Source: Pseudomonas urmiensis
GTDB taxonomy: Bacteria; Pseudomonadota; Gammaproteobacteria; Pseudomonadales; Pseudomonadaceae
NCBI RefSeq assembly: GCF_014268815.2
Contig: NZ_JABWRE020000001.1
Location: forward strand, 191,001 to 255,000
Length of the DNA stretch: 64,000 nt
Direction of reading: 5' to 3'
Under the pieces are notes generated by a model, which saw only the letters and a program-made list of their open reading frames with translations, was not told the DNA's origin and made no database searches. The first letter of the stretch is position 1. Every line of letters begins with the position of its first letter. The position numbers were made by a program, and so were the translations under genes. This document shows positions 16,411-25,850 of the stretch, in pieces.

Positions 16411-17961
16411 TCAGCGCAGCCCCAAGCGCTTGGCCACCCGACTCAAATTGGCCCGATCCAGCCCCAACTCACGCGCCGCTGCCGCCCAGTTATCCTCGTG
16501 GCGCGCCAGGCACGCCTCGATCACTTGCCGCTGATAATCATCCAGCGCTTCACGCAGCCCACCCTCGGGCAGGCTGGCCAAGACTTGCGCGCTTTCAACC
16601 GGCGCGGCAGTGGTCGGCAGCACACTACGCAGATCCAGGTCCGCTGCCTCCAAGGTAAGAATCCGTGGCCGCTGCGGGTGCTGCCCGAGGGCCTTGAGGG
16701 CCGAGCGGCCGATCAGGTGCTCCAATTCACGCACATTGCCCGGCCAGTCATAAGCCAGCAGCGCCGCCTGGGCCTCATGACTCAGACGCAAACTATTCAG
16801 GCCCAGGCGCGAACGGTTCTGCTCCAGGAAGTAGCCCGCAATCAGCAGCACATCACGGCCGCGCTCGCGCAGCGGTGGAACCTGCAACGGATACACGCTG
16901 AGGCGGTGATAGAAATCGGCGCGATAGCGGCCGTTGCGCACCTCATCGGCCAGGTCGCGGTTGGTCGCGGCGATCAGCCGTACATCGACCTGGTGCTCAC
17001 GATCCGACCCCAAGCGCTGTAGCTGGCCGCTTTGCAACACGCGTAGCAGCTTGGCCTGTACCGTCAGCGACAACTCGCCCACCTCATCGAGAAACAACGT
17101 ACCGCCATTGGCCAGTTCGAACTTGCCACGTCGTTCGCCATGGGCACCGGTGAACGCCCCGCGGACATGGCCAAACAGCTCGCTTTCGACCAGGGTGTCG
17201 GGCAGGGCCGCGCAGTTTAGGCTGATCAGTGGCTTGTCGGCGCGGCTGCTGGCCTGATGCAGGGCTTGGGCCACCAGCTCCTTGCCGACGCCCGTCTCTC
17301 CGGTAATCAACACGGTCAGGTCACTGCCGCCTACCAGGCGGATTTCTTCTACCAAGCGTTTGTGCGCCTTGCTCTGGCCGATCAACTCCTTGTCCTGCCC
17401 GCTGGCCTGGCGGTAGACCTCGGCGCGTTGCTGTTCGTCTTCCACGCGCAGAGCCAGGTGCTCGATGCGCTCGGCCACGGTGACCGTGGCCGCTGCCAGG
17501 CTGGCGAACGCTTGCAGGGCATCCAGCTCCAGGCTCTGGAACTGACCGGGGGTCAAGGCATCCAGGGTCAGCAGGCCCCAGGGCTGTTCATCGACCATCA
17601 GCGGGCAGCCCATGCAATCGTGTACTTCCAGGTCGGCGTCGGGTGCATTGACCAAGCCGTCATAGGGATCAGGCAGTTGGCTGTCGCTGGCAAAGCGCGT
17701 CGGCTCGCTGCGGCTGAGCAGGATCTTGAAGCGCGGGTGCTCACTGACCCGAAAGCGCCTGCCCAAGGTGTCAGGGGCGAGGCCGTCGACCGCCAGCGGC
17801 ACCAACCACTCGCCATCCAGGCGCAGCAAGGCAGCGGCGTCGCACGGCAGCAAATCGCGCATGGCCTGCAATAGGCGGCGATAGCGCTCTTGGTCGGGCA
17901 GGTCGCGCGACAGGTCGCTGACTAGGGGGAGGAGGGCAGTGAGCAACGGTTTTGCGGTCAT
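16411..17961 (-). CDS. norR: NorR nitric-oxide-responsive sigma-54 activator
   Basis: A 516-residue transcription activator. An N-terminal GAF domain (about 20-165) would hold the NO-sensing iron; DPYDG at 98-102 and Cys at 116 and 119 fall where the E. coli NorR ligand residues lie. The AAA+ domain has Walker A GETGVGKE at 221-228 and GAFTGA at 268-273, the loop that contacts sigma-54. A Fis-type helix-turn-helix (NWAAAARELGLDRANLSRVAKRLG) ends the protein. It is divergent from the flavohaemoglobin gene, with three NorR-type sites in between; the first site overlaps the norR start codon, which suggests autoregulation. In some pseudomonads this gene is called fhpR. Confidence 0.93.
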   Translation of the reverse strand: MTAKPLLTALLPLVSDLSRDLPDQERYRRLLQAMRDLLPCDAAALLRLDGEWLVPLAVDGLAPDTLGRRFRVSEHPRFKILLSRSEPTRFASDSQLPDPYDGLVNAPDADLEVHDCMGCPLMVDEQPWGLLTLDALTPGQFQSLELDALQAFASLAAATVTVAERIEHLALRVEDEQQRAEVYRQASGQDKELIGQSKAHKRLVEEIRLVGGSDLTVLITGETGVGKELVAQALHQASSRADKPLISLNCAALPDTLVESELFGHVRGAFTGAHGERRGKFELANGGTLFLDEVGELSLTVQAKLLRVLQSGQLQRLGSDREHQVDVRLIAATNRDLADEVRNGRYRADFYHRLSVYPLQVPPLRERGRDVLLIAGYFLEQNRSRLGLNSLRLSHEAQAALLAYDWPGNVRELEHLIGRSALKALGQHPQRPRILTLEAADLDLRSVLPTTAAPVESAQVLASLPEGGLREALDDYQRQVIEACLARHEDNWAAAARELGLDRANLSRVAKRLGLR

Positions 17962-18012
17962 AAAGACTCCTTCTGGTCGTTATGACTATACGCCTGCCAT
18001 TGTCATTTTGAC
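17957..18012 (+). promoter_or_regulatory. Three NorR-type operator sites
   Basis: Three copies of the GT-N7-AC inverted repeat lie between norR and the flavohaemoglobin gene: GTCATAAAGAC at 17957-17967, GTCGTTATGAC at 17976-17986 and GTCATTTTGAC at 18002-18012. The last matches GTCA-N3-TGAC exactly and the others differ by one base. E. coli norVW also has three such enhancer sites. Confidence 0.75.
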
Positions 18013-18052
18013 ACTGTGCCCCGCGAAGCCCCGAATACGCTGGGTTTTAGAG

Positions 18053-18070
18053 TTGGCACGATTGCTGTAA
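18053..18070 (+). promoter_or_regulatory. Sigma-54 promoter candidate for the flavohaemoglobin gene
   Basis: TTGGCACGATTGCTGTAA fits the -24 element TTGGCACG exactly with GG at 18055-18056. Ten bases later the -12 position reads GT (18067-18068) in place of GC. It lies about 40 bp downstream of the nearest NorR site and about 48 bp before the start codon. Confidence 0.6.
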
Positions 18071-18115
18071 TAGCCAAGGCATCCATTCGAAGCCACAGGC
18101 TCAGGAGTTGTCGCA

Positions 18116-19288
18116 ATGCTCAATGCCGAACAACGTGCAATCATCAAAGCCACTGTCCCTCTGCTGGAAAGCGGTGGTGAGGCGCTGACCACCCACTTCT
18201 ATAAGATGATGCTCAGCGAGTACCCCGAGGTACGCCCGCTGTTCAACCAGGCCCACCAGGCCAGCGGCGACCAGCCGCGCGCCCTGGCCAACGGTGTATT
18301 GATGTACGCCCGCCACATCGATCAGCTCGAGCAGCTCGGCGGGCTGGTTGGGCAGATCATCAACAAGCACGTGGCGCTGCAGATTCTGCCCGAACACTAC
18401 CCGATCGTGGGGCGCTGCCTGCTGCGCGCCATCGAAGAAGTGCTTGGCAAGGACATCGCTACCCCTGAGGTGATCGATGCCTGGGCCGCGGCCTATGGTC
18501 AGTTGGCCGATATCCTGATCGGCGCCGAGGAAAACCTCTACAAACAGAAAGAAGAAGCCGCAGGCGGCTGGCGCGGCACGCGCGAGTTCCGCCTGGTGCG
18601 CCGCGAGCAAGAGAGCAGTGAGATCGTCTCCTTCTATTTCGCCCCGGTCGATGGCAAGCCGGTGCTCAAGGCCGAACCGGGTCAGTACATTGGCCTGCAA
18701 CTGTTTATCGACGGTGCCGAGCAGCGTCGCAACTATTCCCTCTCGGCTTTGTGCGATGGCGAGCAATACCGCATCAGCGTCAAGCGTGAGGCCGGTGGCA
18801 AGGTGTCCAACTACCTGCATGACGGGTTCATGGTAGGCGATACCATCGCCTTGTTCCCGCCTGCAGGCGACTTCACCCTGGCGCAGAGCGACAAGCCGTT
18901 GGTGTTGATCAGTGGTGGGGTGGGCATCACTCCGACCTTGGCGATGCTGCAAGCGGCGCTTGCTACCGAGCGTCCGGTGCACTTCATCCACTGTGCGCGT
19001 AATGGCGCGGTGCATGCATTCCGTGACTGGATCGACGGCCTGGCTGCGCGCCATCCGCAGCTCAAGCGTTTCTATTGCCATGCCGAGGAGGGCGGTGATG
19101 CCGATGCGGTGGGCTTGTTGAACGAGGAACTGTTGGCGCAGTGGCTGCCGCAGGAACGCGACGTCGATGCCTACTTCCTGGGGCCTAAGGCCTTCATGGC
19201 GGCGATCAAGCGTCAGCTCAAAGGGCTAGGTGTGCCAGAGGCGCAGAGCCGCTACGAGTTCTTTGGGCCGGCGGCTGCATTGGAGTAA
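18116..19288 (+). CDS. hmp: Flavohaemoprotein, nitric oxide dioxygenase
   Basis: A 390-residue cytoplasmic enzyme that uses O2 and NAD(P)H to turn nitric oxide into nitrate. The globin domain (1-140) has the proximal haem His at 85 (NKHVALQILPEHY). The FAD domain (150-255) has RNYSLS, which binds flavin, and the NAD domain (about 260-390) has ISGGVGITPTLAML and ends YEFFGP. Length is standard for the family. It has a dedicated NO-responsive control region shared with norR. Also named fhp in pseudomonads. Confidence 0.96.
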   Translation: MLNAEQRAIIKATVPLLESGGEALTTHFYKMMLSEYPEVRPLFNQAHQASGDQPRALANGVLMYARHIDQLEQLGGLVGQIINKHVALQILPEHYPIVGRCLLRAIEEVLGKDIATPEVIDAWAAAYGQLADILIGAEENLYKQKEEAAGGWRGTREFRLVRREQESSEIVSFYFAPVDGKPVLKAEPGQYIGLQLFIDGAEQRRNYSLSALCDGEQYRISVKREAGGKVSNYLHDGFMVGDTIALFPPAGDFTLAQSDKPLVLISGGVGITPTLAMLQAALATERPVHFIHCARNGAVHAFRDWIDGLAARHPQLKRFYCHAEEGGDADAVGLLNEELLAQWLPQERDVDAYFLGPKAFMAAIKRQLKGLGVPEAQSRYEFFGPAAALE

Positions 19289-19627
19289 TCCTCCAGGCAG
19301 GTGCGGCATCATCGCGGGGCAAGCCCGCTCCCACGCGATAGCGTAGGAGCGGGCTTGCCCCGCGATGGCTGCTGCAGATGTTTCATCCTTAATCGCGCTT
19401 TAATCACTGTATCCTTCACTCGCGGGTGTCGAGGGGCTTGCGCCTGTCCGGCATTCGCGTCGCCATTTGTGCATGGCCGACGTTGAACTGACGTCGATCC
19501 GTCTGGTCCTAGAGCTCTGCGGATAGTGCCGTCACGCCACTCCTTCGACATTCAAGGTCATGTTCAGCGTGTAGACTGGCGCCCAGGTCGGCCTCAGCGC
19601 TGCCACTCTCCATCGAAGGAATCGGCA
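19289..19627. other. Intergenic region with one REP pair
   Basis: A gap of 339 bp between hmp and dsbB. Its first part holds the REP pair at 19307-19370. In the remaining 250 bp I see no gene, no clear terminator and no convincing promoter. Confidence 0.7.
19307..19370. repeat. REP pair (inverted, putida type)
   Basis: ATCGCGGGGCAAGCCCGCTC and GAGCGGGCTTGCCCCGCGAT with a spacer of about 15 bp, the tightest pair in the window. It follows the hmp stop codon by about 20 bp. Confidence 0.93.
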
Positions 19628-20134
19628 ATGAACGAACAAACATCGCGCCTCAATCGTGAACGGCGCTTCCTGGTGCTGCTGGGGGTGATCTGTCTCGCCC
19701 TGATCGGAGGCGCGCTCTACATGCAGATCGTGCTCGGCGAGGCGCCATGCCCGTTGTGCATCCTGCAGCGCTACGCCTTGCTGCTGATCGCGGTGTTCGC
19801 GTTCATCGCAGCGGCCATGCCGGGCAAGCGCAGCCTGACGCTGTTCGAAGGCTTGGTCATGCTCAGCGCCATCGGCGGAATCGTTGCGGCTGGCCGCCAT
19901 GTGTATATACTCGCCAACCCTGCGGTCAGTTGCGGCATCGATACCCTGCAACCGATCGTCGACGACTTGCCCCTGGCCAAGGTCTGGCCACTGGCGTTCC
20001 AGGTCGAGGGTTTCTGCAGCACCCCGTATCCGCCGATCCTGGGTCTGTCGCTGGCGCAATGGGCGCTGGTGGCGTTCATCCTGACCGCCATCCTGGTGCC
20101 GCTAGGCATCTATCGCAACCGCCGCGGGGCTTAG
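19628..20134 (+). CDS. dsbB: Disulfide bond formation protein DsbB
   Basis: A 168-residue inner-membrane quinone reductase that reoxidises DsbA. Four hydrophobic segments are visible. The first periplasmic loop carries the CPLC pair (Cys41, Cys44) followed by QRYALL, and the second loop carries Cys102 and Cys130, the four redox Cys of the family. The ATG at 19628 is preceded by GAAGGA; longer in-frame starts lack a binding site. Electrons pass to ubiquinone, so its product feeds the quinol pool used by the Cyo oxidase encoded next. Confidence 0.93.
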   Translation: MNEQTSRLNRERRFLVLLGVICLALIGGALYMQIVLGEAPCPLCILQRYALLLIAVFAFIAAAMPGKRSLTLFEGLVMLSAIGGIVAAGRHVYILANPAVSCGIDTLQPIVDDLPLAKVWPLAFQVEGFCSTPYPPILGLSLAQWALVAFILTAILVPLGIYRNRRGA

Positions 20135-20691
20135 ACCAAAGTCCCGAATTCGCGCAAGTCTGTTGCACCGCGAGAGAATCACCTGATCTCGCCTCCCAGT
20201 TGATCCAGATCAAACATAAAGCCTTGCAGAATGCGGGTTTCAGGCCTACTGGGAGGGGTGCGACAAACTGTCGCGAAGTTGATTTTTTGAGCAGGATTGT
20301 TACGCATTCTGTAAAAGACTGTTGCTCAATAAGTCATAGTAAAGGGGGGGCGACCTATCTACAATCGCCCCCAATTTCCGTTCGGCACTGCTTGCAAGTC
20401 GCAGGATTGAAGGAAGCCACGGCTCCTTTTTGCTGACTTCGTCAAGTTTCGCCCAACGGCGATACCGGGCGGACACCCCTCCGCGTTTTCCCGCACCAAA
20501 TGGACTTGGTCTGAAGTACAGGCCGTTTGCCTACGAAACCAAAAGCACCGTAAAGCCCGCTCAACGCCAGGTCCTGCAGTCGGACCCCAGGCAGGAGCGA
20601 ATTCGAGCCCAAATTGCTAACGCTTGGCAGGACGAAGTGTTGGCGAACAAAACACTATTGCATTGAAGCAAGCTGATCTAGAGGTCGTGAG
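20135..20691 (+). other. Long leader/regulatory region upstream of cyoA
   Basis: A 557-bp gap without a convincing gene. It contains a perfect ANR/FNR box at 20200-20213 and a perfect 8-bp hairpin, GGGGGCGA at 20346-20353 with TCGCCCCC at 20365-20372. The sequence TACAAT at 20360 resembles a -10 element, but no matching -35 is present. A 78-codon frame at 20430-20666 has no ribosome binding site and was not accepted. Most of the region is probably 5' leader or promoter for the cyo operon. Confidence 0.6.
20200..20213 (+). promoter_or_regulatory. ANR/FNR box
   Basis: TTGATCCAGATCAA matches the TTGAT-N4-ATCAA consensus of FNR/ANR sites at all ten defined positions. It lies 479 bp before the cyoA start codon and 66 bp after the dsbB stop. 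Oxygen control of the high-potential oxidase operon by ANR is the obvious reading. Confidence 0.75.
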
Positions 20692-21636
20692 ATGAGTAAA
20701 AAGCGTTACCCCAGACTGTTTGGCATATTGCCCTTTTTAGGCATGCTTTTACTCAGTGGGTGCAACTGGACCCTGCTCGACCCGAAGGGCCAGGTCGGCA
20801 TTGAGCAAAAGAACCTTATCCTGATCGCTACCGGCTTGATGCTGCTGGTGGTCGTGCCGGTCATCATCATGACCCTGGCGTTCGCCTGGAAGTACCGTGC
20901 TTCCAACAAGGCAGCCACCTACACCCCCGACTGGTCGCACTCGACCAAGATCGAGCTGGCGATCTGGATCATCCCGGTGATCATCATCTGCGCCCTGGGC
21001 TACTTCACCTACCTGTCCACCCACAAGCTGGACCCGTACCGTCCACTGGATTCCGATGTGAAGCCGGTGCAGATCGACGTGGTCGCGCTGGACTGGAAAT
21101 GGCTGTTCATCTACCCGGAGCAGGGCATTGCCACGGTCAACAAGATCGTCTTCCCAGCTAACACCCCGGTCAACTTCCGCGTCACCTCCGACGCTGTGAT
21201 GAACTCCTTCTTCATCCCAGGCCTGGGCGGTCAGATCTACGCCATGGCCGGTATGACCACCAAACTGCACCTGATCGCTAACGAGAACGGTGAGTTCGAC
21301 GGTATCAGCGCCAACTACAGCGGCGCCGGTTTCACCGGTATGAAGTTCAAGGCCACTGCAACCTCCCAAGCTGACTTCGAGAAGTGGGTCGCTGAAGTCA
21401 AGCAGTCGCCGAAGAAGCTGGACAAGGCCGAATACGAAGCCTTGGCCAAACCAAGCGAATACAACCCAGTCGCGCTGTACAGCGAGGCTTCGGCTGACCA
21501 GTTCCAGATCATCGTCGACAAGTACGAAGGTATGAACCGCGGTCGTCCGAGCCACGAAGAAGAAGGCAGCAAGGATCTGGCCACAACCCAGGGTGTGGAG
21601 TCGAGTAAGCAACCAGCTGCCGGGGCAGAGGAGTAA
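20692..21636 (+). CDS. cyoA: Cytochrome bo3 ubiquinol oxidase subunit II
   Basis: A 314-residue lipoprotein of the terminal oxidase. The N terminus ends in the lipobox LLSGC, so the mature protein starts at a lipidated Cys. Two membrane helices follow (about 40-65 and 85-105), then a periplasmic cupredoxin domain that lacks the copper A ligands, as expected for a quinol oxidase (FRVTSDAVMNSFFIPGLGGQIY). It is the first gene of cyoABCDE and three bases separate it from cyoB. Confidence 0.97.
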   Translation: MSKKRYPRLFGILPFLGMLLLSGCNWTLLDPKGQVGIEQKNLILIATGLMLLVVVPVIIMTLAFAWKYRASNKAATYTPDWSHSTKIELAIWIIPVIIICALGYFTYLSTHKLDPYRPLDSDVKPVQIDVVALDWKWLFIYPEQGIATVNKIVFPANTPVNFRVTSDAVMNSFFIPGLGGQIYAMAGMTTKLHLIANENGEFDGISANYSGAGFTGMKFKATATSQADFEKWVAEVKQSPKKLDKAEYEALAKPSEYNPVALYSEASADQFQIIVDKYEGMNRGRPSHEEEGSKDLATTQGVESSKQPAAGAEE

Positions 21637-21639
21637 GAG

Positions 21640-23658
21640 ATGTTCGGTAAATTAAGTCTGGAGGCGATCCCGTATCACGAGCCGATAGTCATGGTGACAC
21701 TTGCCATGATCGCGCTCGGTGGTATCGCTGTAGTAGGTCTGATCACCTACTTCCGCAAGTGGACCTACTTGTGGACCGAGTGGCTGACCACGGTCGACCA
21801 CAAGAAAATCGGCGTGATGTACATCATCGTCGCCATGATCATGCTGCTGCGTGGCTTTGCCGACGCCATCATGATGCGGACCCAGCTGGCTGCCGCCACC
21901 GGTGGCTCCGAAGGCTACCTGCCGCCTGAACACTATGACCAGATCTTCACCGCTCACGGTGTGATCATGATCATCTTCATGGCGATGCCGTTCTTCACTG
22001 GTCTGATGAACCTTGCGGTTCCTCTGCAGATCGGTGCACGTGACGTGGCCTTCCCGTTCCTCAACTCCCTGAGCTTCTACCTGCTGCTGGCAGGCGTGCT
22101 GCTGGTCAACATCTCCCTGGGTGTTGGTGAGTTCGCCAAGACCGGCTGGGTTGCCTATCCGCCGCTTGCGGGTATTCAGTACAGTCCTGGGGTAGGTGTC
22201 GACTACTACATCTGGGCGCTACAGCTATCGGGTCTGGGGACAACGCTGACCGGCGTTAACTTCCTGGTCACCGTGATGAAAATGCGCGCTCCAGGCATGA
22301 AGCTGATGGACATGCCGATCTTCACCTGGACCTGCACCTGGGCCAACGTGCTGATCGTAGCTTCGTTCCCGATCCTGACCGCTGCACTCGCTCTGCTGAC
22401 TGTTGACCGTTATCTGGACTTCCACATTTTCACCAACGAGCTTGGTGGGAACCCGATGATGTACGTCAACCTGTTCTGGGCGTGGGGTCACCCTGAGGTT
22501 TACATTCTGATTCTGCCGGCCTTCGGCGTGTTCTCGGAAGTTACCTCGACCTTCGCTGGCAAGCGTCTGTTTGGCCACCACTCGATGATCTATGCATCGG
22601 GCGCGATCGCCATCCTCGGCTTTGCCGTTTGGCTGCACCACTTCTTCACCATGGGTGCCGGCGCGAGCGTCAACACCTTCTTCGGCCTGGCGACGATGCT
22701 GATCTCCATCCCGACCGGTGTGAAGTTGTTCAACTGGCTGTTCACGATCTACCAGGGCCGTCTGCGCTTCACCGCGCCGATCATGTGGACCCTGGGCTTC
22801 ATGGTTACCTTCTCGATCGGTGGCATGACTGGCGTTCTGCTGGCTGTTCCAGGTGCTGACTTCGTTCTGCACAACAGCCTGTTCGTAATTGCCCACTTCC
22901 ACAACGTGATCATCGGTGGTGCGGTCTTCGGCTACATCGCTGGCTTCTCCTTCTGGTTCCCGAAAGCCTTCGGCTTCACCCTGAACGAGAAGTGGGGCAA
23001 GGCTGCCTTCTGGTTCTGGATCTCTGGCTTCTACGTTGCGTTCATGCCGCTGTACGCCCTGGGCTTCATGGGCATGACCCGTCGTCTGAACCACTCCGAC
23101 AACCCGCTGTGGGAACCCTACCTGTACGTTGCCGTCGTCGGCGCCGTGCTGATCCTGTTCGGTATCGCTTGCCAGCTGATCCAGATCTACGTATCGGTTC
23201 GCGATCGCAAGCAGAACATGGACGTCACTGGCGACCCATGGGGCGGCCGTACCCTGGAATGGTCGACTTCTTCGCCACCTCCGTTCTACAACTTCGCTCA
23301 CATGCCTGAGAAAGTTGGTCTGGACGCCTGGCACGAAGCCAAGGAAGCCGGTGTGGCCTACAAGCCTGCGGCCAAGTACGAAGCGATCCACATGCCGAGC
23401 AACACCTCTACCGGTTTGTTCATGGGCCTGCTGCTGACCGTCTTCGGCTTCGCCTTCATCTGGCACATCTGGTGGCTGGTAGGCGCGAGCCTGGTAGCAA
23501 CCATCGCAGTCTTCGTTCGCCACGCTGCACGTGACGACCAGGGCTACATGGTTCCGGCTGAAGAAGTGGCGCGCATCGAAGGCGAGCGCATGAAAGCGCT
23601 GGCCCAAGCAGGTGCTCTGCCTGCCGGCGCACGTGTCGAATCGTTTGAACGGGTGTAA
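21640..23658 (+). CDS. cyoB: Cytochrome bo3 ubiquinol oxidase subunit I
   Basis: The 672-residue catalytic subunit that reduces O2 to water and pumps protons. It is polytopic, with the haem and copper B region [21 protein letters not shown] and WLHHFFTMG (His ligands to copper B), and HFHNVIIGG for the haem His. Quinol-oxidase-type extensions are present at both ends compared with cytochrome c oxidase subunit I. The codon use is strongly biased, as in a highly expressed gene. Confidence 0.98.
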   Translation: MFGKLSLEAIPYHEPIVMVTLAMIALGGIAVVGLITYFRKWTYLWTEWLTTVDHKKIGVMYIIVAMIMLLRGFADAIMMRTQLAAATGGSEGYLPPEHYDQIFTAHGVIMIIFMAMPFFTGLMNLAVPLQIGARDVAFPFLNSLSFYLLLAGVLLVNISLGVGEFAKTGWVAYPPLAGIQYSPGVGVDYYIWALQLSGLGTTLTGVNFLVTVMKMRAPGMKLMDMPIFTWTCTWANVLIVASFPILTAALALLTVDRYLDFHIFTNELGGNPMMYVNLFWAWGHPEVYILILPAFGVFSEVTSTFAGKRLFGHHSMIYASGAIAILGFAVWLHHFFTMGAGASVNTFFGLATMLISIPTGVKLFNWLFTIYQGRLRFTAPIMWTLGFMVTFSIGGMTGVLLAVPGADFVLHNSLFVIAHFHNVIIGGAVFGYIAGFSFWFPKAFGFTLNEKWGKAAFWFWISGFYVAFMPLYALGFMGMTRRLNHSDNPLWEPYLYVAVVGAVLILFGIACQLIQIYVSVRDRKQNMDVTGDPWGGRTLEWSTSSPPPFYNFAHMPEKVGLDAWHEAKEAGVAYKPAAKYEAIHMPSNTSTGLFMGLLLTVFGFAFIWHIWWLVGASLVATIAVFVRHAARDDQGYMVPAEEVARIEGERMKALAQAGALPAGARVESFERV

Positions 23659-23661
23659 TCA

Positions 23662-24285
23662 ATGTCCAGTCAAGTAATCCACGGTGACGCTCATGGTCAT
23701 GACCATGGGCACGACGATCACCACCACGACTCGGGCCAGATGACCGTACTTGGTTTCTGGCTGTACCTGATGACCGACTGCATCCTGTTTGCGTCGCTCT
23801 TCGCCACCTACGCGGTGCTGTCCGGCGGTTTCGCCGGCGGCCCGTCGGGTCACGACATCTTCCAGCTCGACTTCGTGCTGGTTGAAACCGCGTTCCTGCT
23901 GCTGTCCTCGATCACCTTCGGCTTCGCCATGCTGAAGATGTTCGATGGCAAGAAAGCCGGTGTACTGGGCTGGTTGGCTATCACCTTCCTGTTCGGTGCT
24001 GCGTTTATCGCGATGGAAATCTATGAGTTCCATCACCTGATCGCTGAAGGCTACGGCCCGCAGCGCAGTGGCTTCCTGTCGGCGTTCTTCGCGCTGGTCG
24101 GTACCCACGGTCTGCACGTGACTGCCGGTCTGATCTGGATGGCGATCATGATGTATCAGATCAACAAGCACGGCATCACGCCGACCGCCAAGACCCGCAT
24201 GAGCTGCCTGAGCCTGTTCTGGCACTTCCTGGACGTGGTCTGGATCTGCGTGTTCACCGTCGTCTACCTGCTGGGGGTTCTGTAA
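23662..24285 (+). CDS. cyoC: Cytochrome bo3 ubiquinol oxidase subunit III
   Basis: A 207-residue inner-membrane subunit with five membrane segments. The N terminus is a His/Asp-rich stretch ([19 protein letters not shown]), followed by [20 protein letters not shown] and [19 protein letters not shown], typical of heme-copper oxidase subunit III. Its TAA stop shares a base with the ATG of cyoD. Confidence 0.97.
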   Translation: MSSQVIHGDAHGHDHGHDDHHHDSGQMTVLGFWLYLMTDCILFASLFATYAVLSGGFAGGPSGHDIFQLDFVLVETAFLLLSSITFGFAMLKMFDGKKAGVLGWLAITFLFGAAFIAMEIYEFHHLIAEGYGPQRSGFLSAFFALVGTHGLHVTAGLIWMAIMMYQINKHGITPTAKTRMSCLSLFWHFLDVVWICVFTVVYLLGVL

Positions 24286-24617
24286 TGGCTAATGCACATG
24301 ACACTCATCATGAAGGCAACCACGGCAGCGTGAAGTCGTACATGATCGGCTTCGTACTGTCGATCATCCTGACCGCGATTCCGTTCGGCCTGGTGATGTA
24401 TCCGACCCTGCCGAAGAACCTGACTGTCCTGATCGTGGTGGCCATGGCCGTCATTCAGGTAGTGGTGCACCTGGTTTACTTCCTGCACATGGACCGCTCG
24501 AAAGAGCAGCGTTCCAATGTCTCGACGTTCCTGTTCACCGTTCTGGTAATTGCACTGCTGGTCGGCCTGTCGCTGTGGATCATGTTCAGCATCCACTTCG
24601 AAATGATGGCCAAGTGA
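24285..24617 (+). CDS. cyoD: Cytochrome bo3 ubiquinol oxidase subunit IV
   Basis: A 110-residue small membrane subunit with three helices, needed for assembly of the copper B site in the E. coli enzyme. The N terminus is again His-rich (NAHDTHHEGNHG), then SYMIGFVLSIILTAIPF. The start overlaps the cyoC stop by one base. Confidence 0.96.
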   Translation: MANAHDTHHEGNHGSVKSYMIGFVLSIILTAIPFGLVMYPTLPKNLTVLIVVAMAVIQVVVHLVYFLHMDRSKEQRSNVSTFLFTVLVIALLVGLSLWIMFSIHFEMMAK

Positions 24618-24628
24618 GGTAAGACTGC

Positions 24629-25516
24629 ATGTCCGTGAAGCACTTTATCCAAATCACCAAACCGGGGATCATTTTCGGTAACGTGCTTTCCGTGGCAGGC
24701 GGTTTCTTCCTTGCCGCTAAGGGGCATGTGGACTTCGCCCTGTTCCTGGCGGTGGTTGTTGGTACTTCGTTGGTGGTAGCGTCCGGTTGCGTGTTCAACA
24801 ACTGCATCGACCGCGACATCGACGTGAAGATGGAACGTACCAAGAACCGCGTCATGGTTCAGGGCGCCATGTCGCTGCCCCTCGCGCTGATCTACGCCAC
24901 CCTCCTGGGGGTGGCCGGCTTCAGCTTGCTGTATGTCCAGGCTAATCCGCTGTCGGCGTTCTGCGCAGCTGTAGGCTTCATCGTCTACGTCGGTTTCTAC
25001 AGCCTCTGGCTGAAGCGCAAATCGGTGCACGGCACCTTGGTTGGCAGCCTGTCGGGTGCCATGCCTCCGGTGATCGGCTACTGCGCCGTGAGCAACAGCT
25101 TCGACCTGGCTGCAGTGACCCTGCTGGTGATGTTCAGCCTGTGGCAGATGCCGCATAGCTTTGCCATCGCGATCTTCCGCTTCAACGATTACGCGGCAGC
25201 CAAGATTCCGGTTCTGCCGGTGGCGCGCGGAGTCCTGGCGGCGAAGAAGCAGATCGTGCTGTATGTCCTGGCCTTTGTCCTGGCGACCCTGATGCTCACC
25301 CTCGGCGGTTACGCCGGTCTGGGTTATCTGGCCGTAGCGGCTGCCATGGGTCTGTACTGGTTGTACATGGCCTGGGGTGGTTACAAGGCTGAAGACGACA
25401 GCAAATGGGCGCGCAAGGTATTTGGTTTCTCCATCCTCACCGTCACCGCCTTGAGCGTGATGATGTCGGTGGATAGCCAGACCGCAGCTGACGTGCTGAT
25501 GACTTACGCACGCTGA
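24629..25516 (+). CDS. cyoE: Protoheme IX farnesyltransferase (heme O synthase)
   Basis: A 295-residue polytopic enzyme that adds a farnesyl group to protohaem to make haem O for the Cyo oxidase. The prenyltransferase motif [18 protein letters not shown] (Asp-rich, Mg-diphosphate binding) is at about 72-89, and a second one lies at YTAE-like position near [12 protein letters not shown]. It is the last gene of the operon and a strong terminator follows by about 20 bp. Confidence 0.97.
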   Translation: MSVKHFIQITKPGIIFGNVLSVAGGFFLAAKGHVDFALFLAVVVGTSLVVASGCVFNNCIDRDIDVKMERTKNRVMVQGAMSLPLALIYATLLGVAGFSLLYVQANPLSAFCAAVGFIVYVGFYSLWLKRKSVHGTLVGSLSGAMPPVIGYCAVSNSFDLAAVTLLVMFSLWQMPHSFAIAIFRFNDYAAAKIPVLPVARGVLAAKKQIVLYVLAFVLATLMLTLGGYAGLGYLAVAAAMGLYWLYMAWGGYKAEDDSKWARKVFGFSILTVTALSVMMSVDSQTAADVLMTYAR

Positions 25517-25533
25517 TAGTCGCCTGCTACACG

Positions 25534-25566
25534 AAAAAACCCCGGCCATGTGCCGGGGTTTTTTTT
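25534..25566 (+). terminator. Rho-independent terminator of cyoABCDE
   Basis: AACCCCGGC pairs with GCCGGGGTT around CATGT, followed by a run of eight T. It is the strongest terminator in the window. Confidence 0.95.
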
Positions 25567-25581
25567 GCCTGTTTTTCCTGT

Positions 25582-25681
25582 ACCGGCCTCTTCGCGGGCA
25601 AGCCCGCTCCCACAGGTACAGTGCAAGCTTCAAAGGCTGTGGGAATTCTGTGGGAGCGGGCTTGCCCGCGAAGAGGCCGAT
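25582..25681. repeat. REP pair (inverted, putida type, CTTCGCGGGC variant)
   Basis: GGCCTCTTCGCGGGCAAGCC faces GGCTTGCCCGCGAAGAGGCC with about 35 bp between. This variant has three G rather than four in the core and a longer GGCCTCTTCGC arm. Confidence 0.93.
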
Positions 25682-25684
25682 ACT

Positions 25685-25790
25685 GCAAATATGGATCTAA
25701 AGTTTTCAAAAAATATGCCTGAAAAATATATAAAAAACAGGAAATTATCTTTTGCATTAATAGTGTTTCGGCATTATCTTCCGAATCAGG
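25685..25790 (+). other. AT-rich segment upstream of alaC
   Basis: About 100 bp of unusually AT-rich DNA, with runs such as AAAGTTTTCAAAAAATATG and AAAAATATATAAAAAACAGG, in an otherwise GC-rich window. It precedes alaC and probably contains its promoter or a site for a nucleoid protein. No gene is visible in it. Confidence 0.6.
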
Positions 25791-25850
25791 CCGCCGCAGC
25801 GGCCAGCGTCGCTCGGACGGTTCCGGGCGCTAACGTCTCTCGAGGAAATC

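Noticed and set aside
20281..20300. A second possible ANR box near TTGATTTTTTGAGC
   Set aside because: Only the left half-site fits; the right half does not read ATCAA.
20430..20666. A 78-codon frame upstream of cyoA
   Set aside because: There is no ribosome binding site and the composition is not protein-like; the region is better read as leader.
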